Of a DNA stretch of 64,000 bases, positions 1-11,339 are shown one piece after another; within the stretch, counting starts at the first letter, position 1, and each line of letters opens with the position of its first letter. The DNA is from Apostichopus japonicus (lineage: Eukaryota; Echinodermata; Holothuroidea; Aspidochirotida; Stichopodidae). The position numbers and the translations under genes are program-made. Below the pieces are notes generated by a model. The model searched no databases and was not told the DNA's origin. It saw only the letters and a list, made by a program, of their open reading frames with translations. Location of the stretch: contig NC_092567.1 in NCBI RefSeq assembly GCF_037975245.1, positions 23,402,376 to 23,466,375 on the forward strand, given 5' to 3'.

Positions 1-867
1 ATTATTGCGGATATTTTATATTATATAATAATGATGCAATAACTGTTGTATGATACTATGTGAATCGGGTTATCCCGTTTCACTCTTCGGGCGGGCGGAA
101 GTTCATCGTACGATCATGGATTATGCATGTGGTCAATTTTCAGAGCATTTAATTGCAAAATAAGTTACAAAATTCAAAGAAGAAAAATCTTCCTTCATTA
201 GTTAAAAAAGAGATGAGAACACCCTTGGTCAATTGTGAGTTCCATCATTACCTTTTAAAAGTTAATTCATATATAATCCACTGACAAATCTTACTGTAAC
301 GAACAACAAGGTATCATAGTTTATTTGACAGGTATTTACCTTGGTTTACGATTAACCCATTTTCTTTAAAGATCACCCTTAAAATACACCCGGGGGCGGC
401 GAACATTTCAAATCCTCTGCGAAAGATCAAGCTTTATAATGCATTTGAAAGCTCTACACTAATCTTATTTTTTACACGCCTTGAAAATGCATTCTACGGT
501 GTACTGATCATGTCAAAAAATGGCAGTATTTTAAAGCCGGTATCCCTCGGGGTTGGAAAATTACGGAAGGTTAATTCGTTTTTAAGAGAAGTAATCGATA
601 GTTTGGAAAAAGCCTGGTTAAAAAACAAACAGGATCGTAAAGAGAGATATGAAGGTTCGACCATACGGAAAGATGACATCTAAAAGCATTGCCAAAATCC
701 AGATTGTTCTGACATTTTAAGTAAACGAATGATAACGAAAAAATAAAGAAAAATATAAATAAAATCATAAGGTCGACATGCGTCACTTGCGGAATGGGTC
801 ATTTGAACTTCACACTGTGATCGTTAAAACCTGTTTAAGAACTACATGCGCGGTTGTACAGTAGGTC
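1..867. other. Non-coding AT-rich sequence, no gene seen
   Basis: I find no supported gene, RNA or repeat here. The two short minus-strand frames (61 and 71 codons) overlap each other and have no recognisable domain. The sequence reads like ordinary metazoan intergenic or intronic DNA. Confidence 0.6.
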
Positions 868-943
868 GTGATATGATGTGATTTGATGTGATGTGATAAT
901 AATAATAACAATAATAATAATAATAAAAATAATAATAATAATC
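868..943. repeat. Compound microsatellite: TGATGTGAT-like then (AAT)n
   Basis: About 27 bp of degenerate GATGT/GATTT units (868-895) runs into an (AAT)n tract (about 895-942) interrupted by single C and A substitutions. The interruptions suggest an older, partly decayed microsatellite. Confidence 0.9.
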
Positions 944-3900
944 AGAATAATCAGTTATTTTTAGGACGCTTAAGCGACAACAAATGTGGGAGAAACCCGC
1001 AGGGCTTATGGATTACAACTTACACGTCAGGTGGTTTCCAATTCAACATTTCAAACTCAAATTTGATATCTTTTCAATTTAGAAAGTCATTACAGAAGGG
1101 AAAACCGTAGATTGCTCTTGAAAATCCACCTTACTATGACCCACCCCGCCGGGTATCGAAATTGTTAATTAATTATTGTAATTATTTTTAATAATAAATA
1201 CATTGAAACCTCAGTCTCTGAGTACACCCGAGCTTATTATACCGTTCTTGAGACTGTTATACTATATTTGGGGTTGACTCTTCAGTTTAATTCGTTATTT
1301 TATTTCAGGGTATGTAAAAATCAATTGCACATGTGCCAGATCGTTAAGGTTAACCGTCCACGTATATTAATGTTTTCATCACATTTCTATGAAATTTATG
1401 AAAATTGCCTACGTCATAATACAACGCCGTATGAATCGAAATGTATTTTGATTATCTATATATTCCAATTAACTACTCACCGATAATTGTGTTGTAGTTC
1501 ATTTATTATTCACAAATTAATTATGTGATACAAAATATTGCATTACCTTTCAAGGCTTTTAGTAAACTTTTTTTATATCTAAAACTGCAAAGTCTGACAC
1601 CCGGAATAGTTTAAACGAATGACTTCAGCGAATGTTTCCAGGTGAGCAGCTGTGAGATAACCACTTATTTCTGCAGCCTGAATTATCGGTTGTGACATTC
1701 TGCAACCCTTTATCTTCTAGATTTATCACAATGCACCGTCCCTCGGCAAGGACTCCCAATAGTACATTTAAACCCCAAATAGTGATAAACGCTTTATAAT
1801 GGACATGCGCAGATGGCGGGCACCAAATGCAATAGGTCAAACAAGCACCGAACGTATATAAACAAGGAGATAGGCCTAAAGTCAGTGTCCCAGGCTGATG
1901 AAGAAATACGTATCAACGGCTCGTAGTTTATGGTTAAGGGAATACTTTGATCTGTATCTAAAAAGGGTATAAAAGATAACGAACGTAATAGTCAAAGGAA
2001 GATACGCGTACGACAGCATTAAAAACATGTTAACCAAAATGGCTCATAGGCATTATCTAACAACAACTAGGTCAAAGAAAGTAAACAAATAGCTAAACTA
2101 ACTACTTATCACCATCAATATGTCATCAATGCAGTGGTACAGTTTACCAACTGTTTGTTGATCGATTAAATTGGTTGTGAAAAAAGAGCAAATAAACCTA
2201 CGACTTTTAGCACTTCAAGAAATTTTCAAGAAGATTTCAAGCACTTTTGAAGCCTCATCGACAAAAGTGCCCGTCTTTAATCGGCTTGGAAGAGTAAGCT
2301 TTCGAGATTTCTTCAATAACAGAATAACAGAAGTAAAATTGATAATCGAGTCATAACTTGAACTGGCGTCAAATCTTAAATCAGATATAGTTTCAAATAT
2401 ACTCTGTATATTTTGACCTTCATTTTATGTAGTTACTGCTCTTTATATACTTTATGAGTATATTTCAAAAGGAAGACAAAAAAGAAACAAGTATCCTAAA
2501 ACCTAAAATAATCATATTTTAAAAATAAATGAAGAAACCATAACATAGAATTGAAAGCAGAGAAATTCGACCATAAAACATTAATCGTTAGGTTGCTATG
2601 GAAACTGTTGTCATGGTGACATAGATATGAAACAAGCGTGGATGGTTATCAGGTATCATCCATTTAGAATGACGTCCCACATATCGATGGAAACACTTGG
2701 CCTTGATCCCACCCCATGTGAACACATAACTTCTATCAATTAGATAAATGCTGGAAATTGTAAAGATCCCCGGCTGAACACAAATTAGTGTCCCATCATA
2801 TTTAGGTTTCGTATTGCTTTTACTCGAAGCTTCTTACAGTGGAGGCAGATAAACATAGAAGCCACTCGTCCCAGCATGGACGCCCCGTCTCAAGCTGGAT
2901 GGATGGGGATGCATTGAGAGACCAACCTACTTCGAAGCCCTTTGATGTTTCATAGAGAAAATAAACCAATTGTTTTGGAACGAAGACAATGTACAGGATG
3001 AAAATATGTGTACCATCGATAGAGTGTGTTTGTGTGTTTTAAATGTCATTGTTTTTAGAGGCTGGTCCCGGTATGAATGGTGTGATATTCATTTCAGAAA
3101 TAATAAACAACCAACATCTTGTAAGTCCTGAGCAGCTGTCGCCAATCAGCGATGTATACGATCCCATGATTTCTGCTATTCAAAAATTCAAGCGATGCGA
3201 CGCGCGTTGTGTTTTTAAATGATGTGAACTCTTATTTAATTATAAGATGATATGAATACTCAAAATGTATAGCTGAAGATGATTTAGATGATTGCTCCAA
3301 GTGATTACTGGGAGATGAACTAGAGATGACGGGGGTGAAAGATGGGGTTGTGAACTTCATATCAGTCCAAAGAATACCAGAGTAATAGTGAAGAACATAT
3401 TAATACTGCAGCCAACGCCAACAAATACAAAAATAGGATGAAGAAGAAGAAGGAAAAAAAATAAGGTTATAAGTATTTTTCCTATACAAATATGGTACAT
3501 AATGGAGGCAAAATGGAGGCTATGTTGATGCATAAGTTCCTCTATTGTTTCTCTTTCGTATTTCATTTGCCTTCCAGGTCATTTACTTTATACAAAATGT
3601 CGTCGATAACTATATGAGAACCTACAAAAGTGCCATGATAATCTGCAGGTGGTATACCACTGAACTTTCCATGGTGTATATGCTGTGCAACGGATATAGA
3701 AATTATCTATGTGTGTAATTTACGAGTCAATTAAGTTTACTTTACTTATACTTATTGTCTTGCGAGGAATTAAATAAGACAAAAAGATGAATATATCTGA
3801 TAATTTGGAAACATAAATACCAGTTGAACAGACCGAGGACTCCTACCCAAAACATGATCACGCAATATACTGACTATACTTTACCGTAACCTTCTGAAGG

Positions 3901-5311
3901 GTGTATACTATAAAAAAGGCCAACCCTTCCGAGCGTCAAGAAGAAAGATTGGAAGAAAAATCAAAACGTCTATAATGTACTAACTTCTCTGTTAACTAGA
4001 CAGAAATGTGATAAAAGCAAAAGTGTGGAGATGACGTCATTGCTCTTTACAGTTGTAGCAAGTGTCTGTTATAATATTTAGGTGCTTAAATTACAATAAT
4101 ATTAAATGACATAATACAAAAACTATATGGTTCATCGGTTTTTGATCAGTTTAATTAAATCGGTTGTGGTATTTCTGCCTTTTATAGTGGGGGGTTTGAG
4201 GTTATGCAAATGTTAACCCCTTTTCACCCCTTCGACACCCCTAAAGGAGGTGAGATGACTAATATGTTTTTATATGACTGTATATTGCAATCGACAAACA
4301 GAACCCCTTTAATGTTCAAAACACTAAGTAGCAACATCACACGACCGTCTTTTTTAAAATTTACAAACACATGTTTTGAACACGTGGTGATGATACCACC
4401 ATCTGAATTGAATTATTATCATAACAATTACACACTTGGCGTTCCATGGAAACATGAAGTCAAAAGTTACGGCGTTTCATGTGTAGGAGGCTACGAATTC
4501 CTGCTGAGTAGTAAGTCTTTCTCTGTGTCTTTGCCCCTATACAACTCAGCGTGGTTCTGTTATTACATATTAAACGTCTTGTAATAAAACCCTTTTTAAA
4601 CCGTCTTCTCAACCGGTTTGGTTTTGGAGATATATCCCTCACTCGATAAGTTCCCCAAACCATGACAAAAGTCGGTCATAGGTAATTTAGTTATTTTTGG
4701 GTATACAGAGTATTGTCTTATGTATATAGGTAATACAAAACATAATATGTAGGCTTATCTCACTATCTACCTAATAGCTATTCAAAGAACACACGCAGAA
4801 CTTACTTCTTCTTTCTTAATATTTACATATATAGTGTGCATGTTAGCAACTGGAAACATGGATAGGTTATGTTAAATGGGACATGAAAACCGAGCCTGAT
4901 TTATAGCAAATTAGTGTAGACCTTGCCTGGCCATTATTTGACTATTTGGGGGCAACTTCACTGATGTTCCAATTAAATAGACGAATAGGACAGAAGATTT
5001 AATTGGAACAATTAAGAAAAGTACAACTATAGAAGAAGGAAGAGTGAGAGAGAAGCAATTGAGAGATGATAGCGCTGAAGATAAAGTATATATAACAAAC
5101 TATATATAATACCGCCCTCGGTATTGATGAGTCACTCAACTCTTGTTAAAGGCAAACTCCATGCGGCTCAATTTGCGGACAACTTTGTCCTGTTTTACAT
5201 ACTGAATTCAACGTTAATACCAATCCTTTTATTTGTATAGAAAGAACCGGTATTTTGATACTTGCAAACTTAAATTCAAATCAATCATATTTAATATTTC
5301 AGGATAACGGA
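944..5311. other. Long unannotated non-coding stretch
   Basis: No convincing coding sequence is visible. The longest open frame is 126 codons (4,204-4,584, plus strand). It has no recognisable domain, and a minus-strand frame overlaps its 3' end. Minor items are a purine tract (3,440-3,461), a perfect CRE-type palindrome TGACGTCA within 4,031-4,040, and a weak candidate terminal exon at 2,840-2,955 described in the findings. In a metazoan genome this could be intron or intergenic DNA. Confidence 0.5.
3440..3461 (+). repeat. Purine (GAA)n/A-rich tract
   Basis: A 22 bp uninterrupted purine run: about four GAA units followed by GG and eight A. Simple sequence with no inferred function. Confidence 0.85.
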
Positions 5312-5345
5312 GGGGTGGGGTGTAGTGGGGGTGGGCTAAGGTGGG
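5312..5345 (+). other. G-rich tract with quadruplex potential
   Basis: Successive G runs of 4, 4, 5, 3 and 3 are separated by short spacers (T, TGTAGT, T, CTAAGGT). This fits the usual G3+N1-7 quadruplex pattern on the plus strand. No gene is visible nearby to give it a promoter role. Confidence 0.6.
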
Positions 5346-5664
5346 TGAAGTAAATGGCCTTTTCCTCTCTTTTTATTTGAAAATATCAACTATCAAAGAA
5401 CAACCGCATAAGGCAACCAATACAAACTAAAATTACAGTCTATAAGAATACCGAAAGGTTAGTGTCCAATAACGTTTCCTTCACTCAATTCTCCACTGCC
5501 TTCAAAGAGAACCTCTTACCTTTAGGCGACAAGCATCATTTTTACAATTGTACAATGTCTAAAGTGCATAACTTGCACTTGGAAACCATTCTTCGGAAAG
5601 ATGTACTTGTAATTTTCAAGTGCACAGTGATTCCGTTTGTTTTTACGTTGGATTGATGCAGCAG

Positions 5665-6686
<1,022 letters not shown>

Positions 6687-6720
6687 CAGGCCGCGCGCAT
6701 CTTGTCAGGCCGCGCGCATC
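6687..6720 (+). repeat. GC-rich 19-bp tandem duplication
   Basis: The 15-base word CAGGCCGCGCGCATC occurs at 6,687-6,701 and exactly again at 6,706-6,720, a 19 bp period. It is a small CpG-rich island in otherwise AT-rich DNA. A related word (CCGCGCGCATTC) occurs once more near 8,485. Confidence 0.85.
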
Positions 6721-6860
6721 CAAGATTTTAAGATGGCGGAATGTGGCGCTGCATGTCGTTGAAGCCTTCTCCCATATAACCATTTAGGAGAGGTCTAGGG
6801 TCGTCTCTCAGAAAATAAATTCAACTTCAGACGTGAAATTGTGCATTCTGAGGCTTATAT

Positions 6861-6885
6861 CAGGGAGTTGTTATGGAACTCCCTG
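6861..6885. repeat. Perfect 9-bp inverted repeat (stem-loop)
   Basis: CAGGGAGTT (6,861-6,869) and AACTCCCTG (6,877-6,885) are perfect reverse complements around a 7-base loop. Direct copies of CTTATAT flank the stem on both sides. The stem is not followed by a T-run, so nothing suggests a terminator. It could be the centre of a degraded element, or chance. Confidence 0.7.
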
Positions 6886-7698
6886 CTTATATCTTAGGCT
6901 TTAAAGTCTACACACAATAAATTGTCACAGAAATCACGAAATAAATTAGTTTTGTCATTTGTATCAAGTTAAAGATAGTAGTTAATAGTGACAATGATAC
7001 AGTAAAAGCTATGAAAGGATTGCTCGCTGGATGACCTTTTGTATTTCAACTTATTTATGGACATCAATTTCACCAAATTAGTTTGTTTCCCTTCTTTTCT
7101 TTCCACTTTTGAACAGGTAAATTAACCTCTGGACATAACCTTATTAAAATGAAAATTGCATTTAGAACCCGCCATAGTAGTTCAGCCTCAAAAATTAAAT
7201 ATAAACAAATTTAATCTGAAAAATGAGACAATCTGGGCCAAAAAGTTTAAACGGCAATCAGAGATATCTAATGACGGTAGAATTATGACTGACATGCAAT
7301 GAAGTAGTAATGACGTGTCGTTACCTTCACTCTTAACAAGTCCTTACTACATATGAAATAATGGACCAAACGTGGTAATTCCTGACATTCAACTCACTCT
7401 CACTGCTTCTGTATTCCAAAATTAGCCCACCGCGCATCTAGACTAAATTATTTTTATGCGGTTAATTGTAATTAATTTGATCTAATGTGGTTCAATGACA
7501 CAGCATTAACAGGGACCGTGGGCCTACATAGTGACATAGAAATGGCAAGATATGATAAAAAGGTCACACAGGTATACGCAACGTTGCTGGCAAACGGATT
7601 TTTGACAGGTTTGGACTGTATCTGTAGATGCTATTCTTAAGGTTGTGATAATCTGCTCGTTCACGGGCAGTCATGTTGGTATAAACGGAAAAGGACAG
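6886..7698. other. Non-coding sequence; recursive-splice-like motif at 7,114-7,122
   Basis: No gene is supported. The notable item is a pyrimidine-rich stretch (about 7,084-7,110) followed by CAG|GTAAAT, which places a 3' and a 5' splice consensus back to back. See the findings. Confidence 0.5.
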
Positions 7699-7734
7699 AT
7701 TTCATTCAATTCAAGGTGGAATTTCATTCAATTC
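7699..7734 (+). repeat. 22-bp tandem duplication
   Basis: ATTTCATTCAATTC occurs at 7,699-7,712 and exactly again at 7,721-7,734, a local duplication with a 22 bp period. Confidence 0.85.
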
Positions 7735-7822
7735 GGGTATCACCAAGCAATGCTTCCGATGGTTTAACTTTATCCGTGCCTCCTGTTTCAGTTTAAGTCT
7801 GTAACACGACGTAGTATTACGT

Positions 7823-8100
7823 CATAGACGGATACAGGATTTAAAAAAAGGAGGGGTGTCGCCATGAGGTCTTTGAAGCGAACTTACATGTCGGGGATTC
7901 TTCCCCACCCTTTCACAACTCACCCCTAGAAGAAAAAAATACCTTGCAGCGGTGAAATGATACATTATGAGGCATGTAGGCTATAAGTTAGGTCTATGGT
8001 CTCATTCATGCGGTTGTTTTAATAATCACTTCTAATATTTTGTTCGAGGTTTTAAGAGGATGGGGGTGGTACACATCCAATACCCCTTGATCTGAGTCTG
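7823..8100. mobile_element. Possible degraded MITE with terminal inverted repeats
   Basis: The left end reads CATAGACGGATACAGG. The right end, read on the minus strand, begins CAGACTCAGATCAAGG. From memory, both resemble a terminus (CAGGGGCGGATCCAGG) common in non-autonomous DNA transposons of invertebrates, at about 12/16 and 11/16 positions. An A-rich stretch and G-run follow inside the left end, and a C-run mirrors this inside the right end. There is no clean target-site duplication, so the element is either very old or a false call. No transposase is present, as expected for a ~280 bp MITE. Confidence 0.3.
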
Positions 8101-10889
8101 TTACTTATGATAACGAACCAACCCCCATTTAGATGTGTCGATACTGTTTCTCTGCGACTATATTTAGATATTTGCGTAAACAATGCATCTAAACGTTCTT
8201 ACACTACTAACGTGGAGAGATAAATACACAATACATAAACTGTATTTACAGACCGTTATTTTCGACTTTTATTATATTCTTGATAACTCTATATGGGAAT
8301 AATCAACCTTGACATTGTTTTTTCGGCTAAATTACTTTCTGGCTAAGACTCATGGGGAATATTTCTACAAGTATACAATCGGAAGGTGGATATGATTAAA
8401 TTAAGTAGCTTTCATACGTCATATTTCAATTAGTCTACAAACGGAAACATTTCGTTGTAATGGCGTGCCGTCACACTGACTTGTCCGCGCGCATTCAAGT
8501 AAACCTATGCATATCCTCAGCAAACTATACTCATCAAGCAAATTAAAAGACGCCAAATATAACAGCACGGATATTTTACCCCAAACATCGTGATGAACTC
8601 ATTTCTGATGTGTATAGACTTATTTATTTTAGTCTCGTGCGCCCTTCGGGAGCCATTGAGTAGATCCGCGAACTCAAAGATATGTACAACTCGTTTAATT
8701 AATGGTCACTTATTAGGTTTGTCGTTGTTTTTGTATTTTCTGAAACAAACTCACGAGAAATCAATAACCGAATCGATTGAAAACCTAGGACTGTAGACTA
8801 CTCGTTTGATTTCATCTTTCAATTAGGGAGAGGCTACGGCCTCGCGATGCTTAGTAACATGCATGGTCATAGCGTATACAGCAAAACTACGGTCATATAG
8901 GTTCCGAGAAGTAGGCCAACATCATGACAATCGTTCAACGCCGACGCTAGTAAATTGACCACAGTTCTGATTCGATATAGGTCCTGTCCTATCTGTTTAG
9001 TGAAAAAGTATCAAACTTCAAAAATAGCTGTCATGAATGATTTAGTAACAAACAACGGAAGAGAAAGGCAAGAAGACTTACATTTTTTACGTCGAACCAT
9101 TTAGATTAAAGAAGCACGTTGAGATGAAAATTCACATCAAATTTCTTCAACATGCTTTCCAACCCTCTTAATCCTTTTCCCCCCTTCTCTTACAGGCTCC
9201 CCGGCTAAATTAACAATTTGGTGTTTTCGGGAGAAGTGACAAACACTAGTGCGAACTTATTGGACACCTCTTAATAAAATTACATCCATATTCATAATTT
9301 ATCAAATTAGGAGGGAAAAAAAAGAAAAACAAACCAAAGCAAAATGCTTTGGGCAAGTACATAAATTCGTTGTCAAAAGTCGTTATGCTCCTTTAAATTC
9401 ATAATGTAAAATTGGCACAGAAAAAGCGGCCTGCGGGTGGAACCTCTTTAACTGCGGTTTGTAATTGAGACCAAAAAAACAACCTATATGAACTAAATAA
9501 AACGTTATATGTATGCTTCTTCACGCGCCAAAAGAAAAGAAAATTTCAATCTTTCTCTCGCCATTTGTGGTCGGTAATCTAAACTTTATTTATATTTTTC
9601 TGCACATTTCTGATAATCTTTCCTATCAATAGTTGGACGAACAGCTGGAGTGCAAACATTTGTCAAAATCAATTTCGGATATTCTTGTCTTGTTTTCTAT
9701 AACCCAAGGGTTCTAATCATATAGATATCGAAGACTTATTTCGTGTGCATAGACTAAACACTGTCTATAGCAATGAGACATGTGGATTTGGGTTTTCTTA
9801 GTCGCCATACATTGTCGCTTGTCTTTCATTGTTATTGTTTATTGTTATTGTTAGTAAACTCCTGGGAGAGTGGTTTTGCCAGGGTTGGGGCAGCCCCCAG
9901 TGAGGTCAGCTTTCCCCTTCCTGAAAACCTATTTACTTATCTACTTTACATCTACTTTTCCCCAATTCTAGTCAGCTTTAAATTTGGCTGGAGCTCGACC
10001 AGGCGCCCCTGCCCCCCCTTCCCATCACCCTGGCATTTTATCATACGAAACCAACCCCCGAACTTGCATATAATTTTGCAGTATAAATACAAGCATAAAT
10101 TATTCAAATGGGCTACTTGTTTACTATATTTTACTTCTTCCAAAGATTTTCGTGACCAAGAATGGTGATGTGTGTGTGTGTTAACAGTCCCATTCGTACA
10201 AAATAACACCGTTATGTCGATTCAACACCGGCTTTCAACTGATAGTCAAGAGGAAAAATGTCAATTTTGGACTAAAAGGAAGAACAATCAAAATACTTCC
10301 TGGTGAAATTTACATACGATTCTTACGTTGCGTTTTCGAGATTTATATTACTATTTAAACTTGTCAGTTTGTACCATAAGTAAACTTGAAGTAAATAATT
10401 TTCGCTGCAAGCAGATGTTGTAGTTGCACACTGACCGCAAAATGTTATGTTTACCTTATTTCTTTCACTTTATTGTTTTGCAACCTTGGACTGGATAAGA
10501 TTCCAAATTTGCTTAAGGGATGTGAAGTTATTAATACCCAAACGGTTGATGAATATTCATTTGTTGATCATGCATATGCAGTTTTGAAAAAAATTGAATA
10601 AATATTTACAAAAGAAAATAAAGAGACTTGTCCGTGTGCATCTATGACATCACACCTGTTTGCTGCAAGTCCACTTTGAGTACATGACATGTCAACTTCA
10701 AATGCTGTTATCTTGAAAACGACAAACTGGAATGAATCCAAATTTTCACCAGGATGCATGAGAATGTTCTCCTTTCATTACAGTCAAAAGTCATTCCCCT
10801 GGGTTATCCTATCAAGTATCAGATTGATTTTTGACGCTCAGATCAGTGTTGTATGTACCTGACGATGACAATAATTGCAGTCGTGTAAT
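8101..10889. other. Non-coding sequence, no gene supported
   Basis: The longest frame is 131 codons at 9,773-10,168 (plus strand). It starts with a hydrophobic, signal-like segment but has no recognisable domain, and an 85-codon frame opposes it. A pyrimidine tract ending in TTACAG (9,171-9,195) is a good splice acceptor by consensus but leads only to a short open stretch. An A-rich tract lies at 9,308-9,346. Confidence 0.5.
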
Positions 10890-11027
10890 AGGACACCGCG
10901 AGGTTGATTCGGGAAACAGACTAAATGTCAACTTTTGATTCTGAGCTGTTTCATGCATGTGACAATCACCAGTAAGCCTATTCCAAATTGTGTCAAAACA
11001 GGACACCGCGATGTTGATTCGGGCAAC
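10890..11027 (+). repeat. Two-copy direct repeat, 110-bp spacing
   Basis: The word AGGACACCGCGA-GTTGATTCGGG-AA (dashes mark differing bases) occurs at 10,890-10,915 and 11,000-11,025. Weaker similarity follows each copy (a CTTTT-rich stretch, then GAG-GTT). This suggests a diverged ~110 bp tandem duplication in a relatively CG-containing patch. Confidence 0.75.
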
Positions 11028-11190
11028 GTACTTTTCTATCGACTTTTCACTATAGAGTTGTTGATCAGATGCTGAGTAAACTGAGATTTTCAATTAACCG
11101 AGACCGTCTGACCAATCAATGATGAGATCAGACACAGATGGGCTTGTTTACTTGCTAGTGCATAGACAATGGATAAACTGGATATATATG

Positions 11191-11202
11191 CACACACACA
11201 CA

Positions 11203-11258
<56 letters not shown>

Positions 11259-11339
11259 TATAGATATATATATATATATATATATATCTATGTATATATA
11301 CATATATATATATACAGATATATATATATGTGTGTGTGT
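11191..11339. repeat. Compound (CA)n-(TA)n-(TG)n microsatellite
   Basis: (CA)7 at 11,191-11,204 is followed by about 120 bp of (TA)n, interrupted by GATA, CTATG, CAT and CAGA steps, then (TG)n at 11,329-11,339. The CA and TG arms are complementary and the core is self-complementary, so the whole tract is an imperfect palindrome. The Ile-Tyr-rich frames of 80 and 195 codons across it are repeat artefacts. Confidence 0.95.

Noticed and set aside
650-680. tRNA B-box-like GGTTCGACC
   Set aside because: No matching A box, acceptor stem or cloverleaf could be built around it.
4031-4040. CRE palindrome TGACGTCA as promoter evidence (also 12,855-12,862)
   Set aside because: Two 8-base matches in 16 kb are close to chance, and no transcription start or gene lies nearby.
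4204-4584. 126-codon frame
   Set aside because: No recognisable domain or homology, and a minus-strand frame overlaps the end. Treated as chance.
9773-10168. 131-codon frame with hydrophobic start
   Set aside because: It has no recognisable domain, is opposed by another frame, and its proline-rich end is from a C-rich patch. Chance frames of this length are expected.
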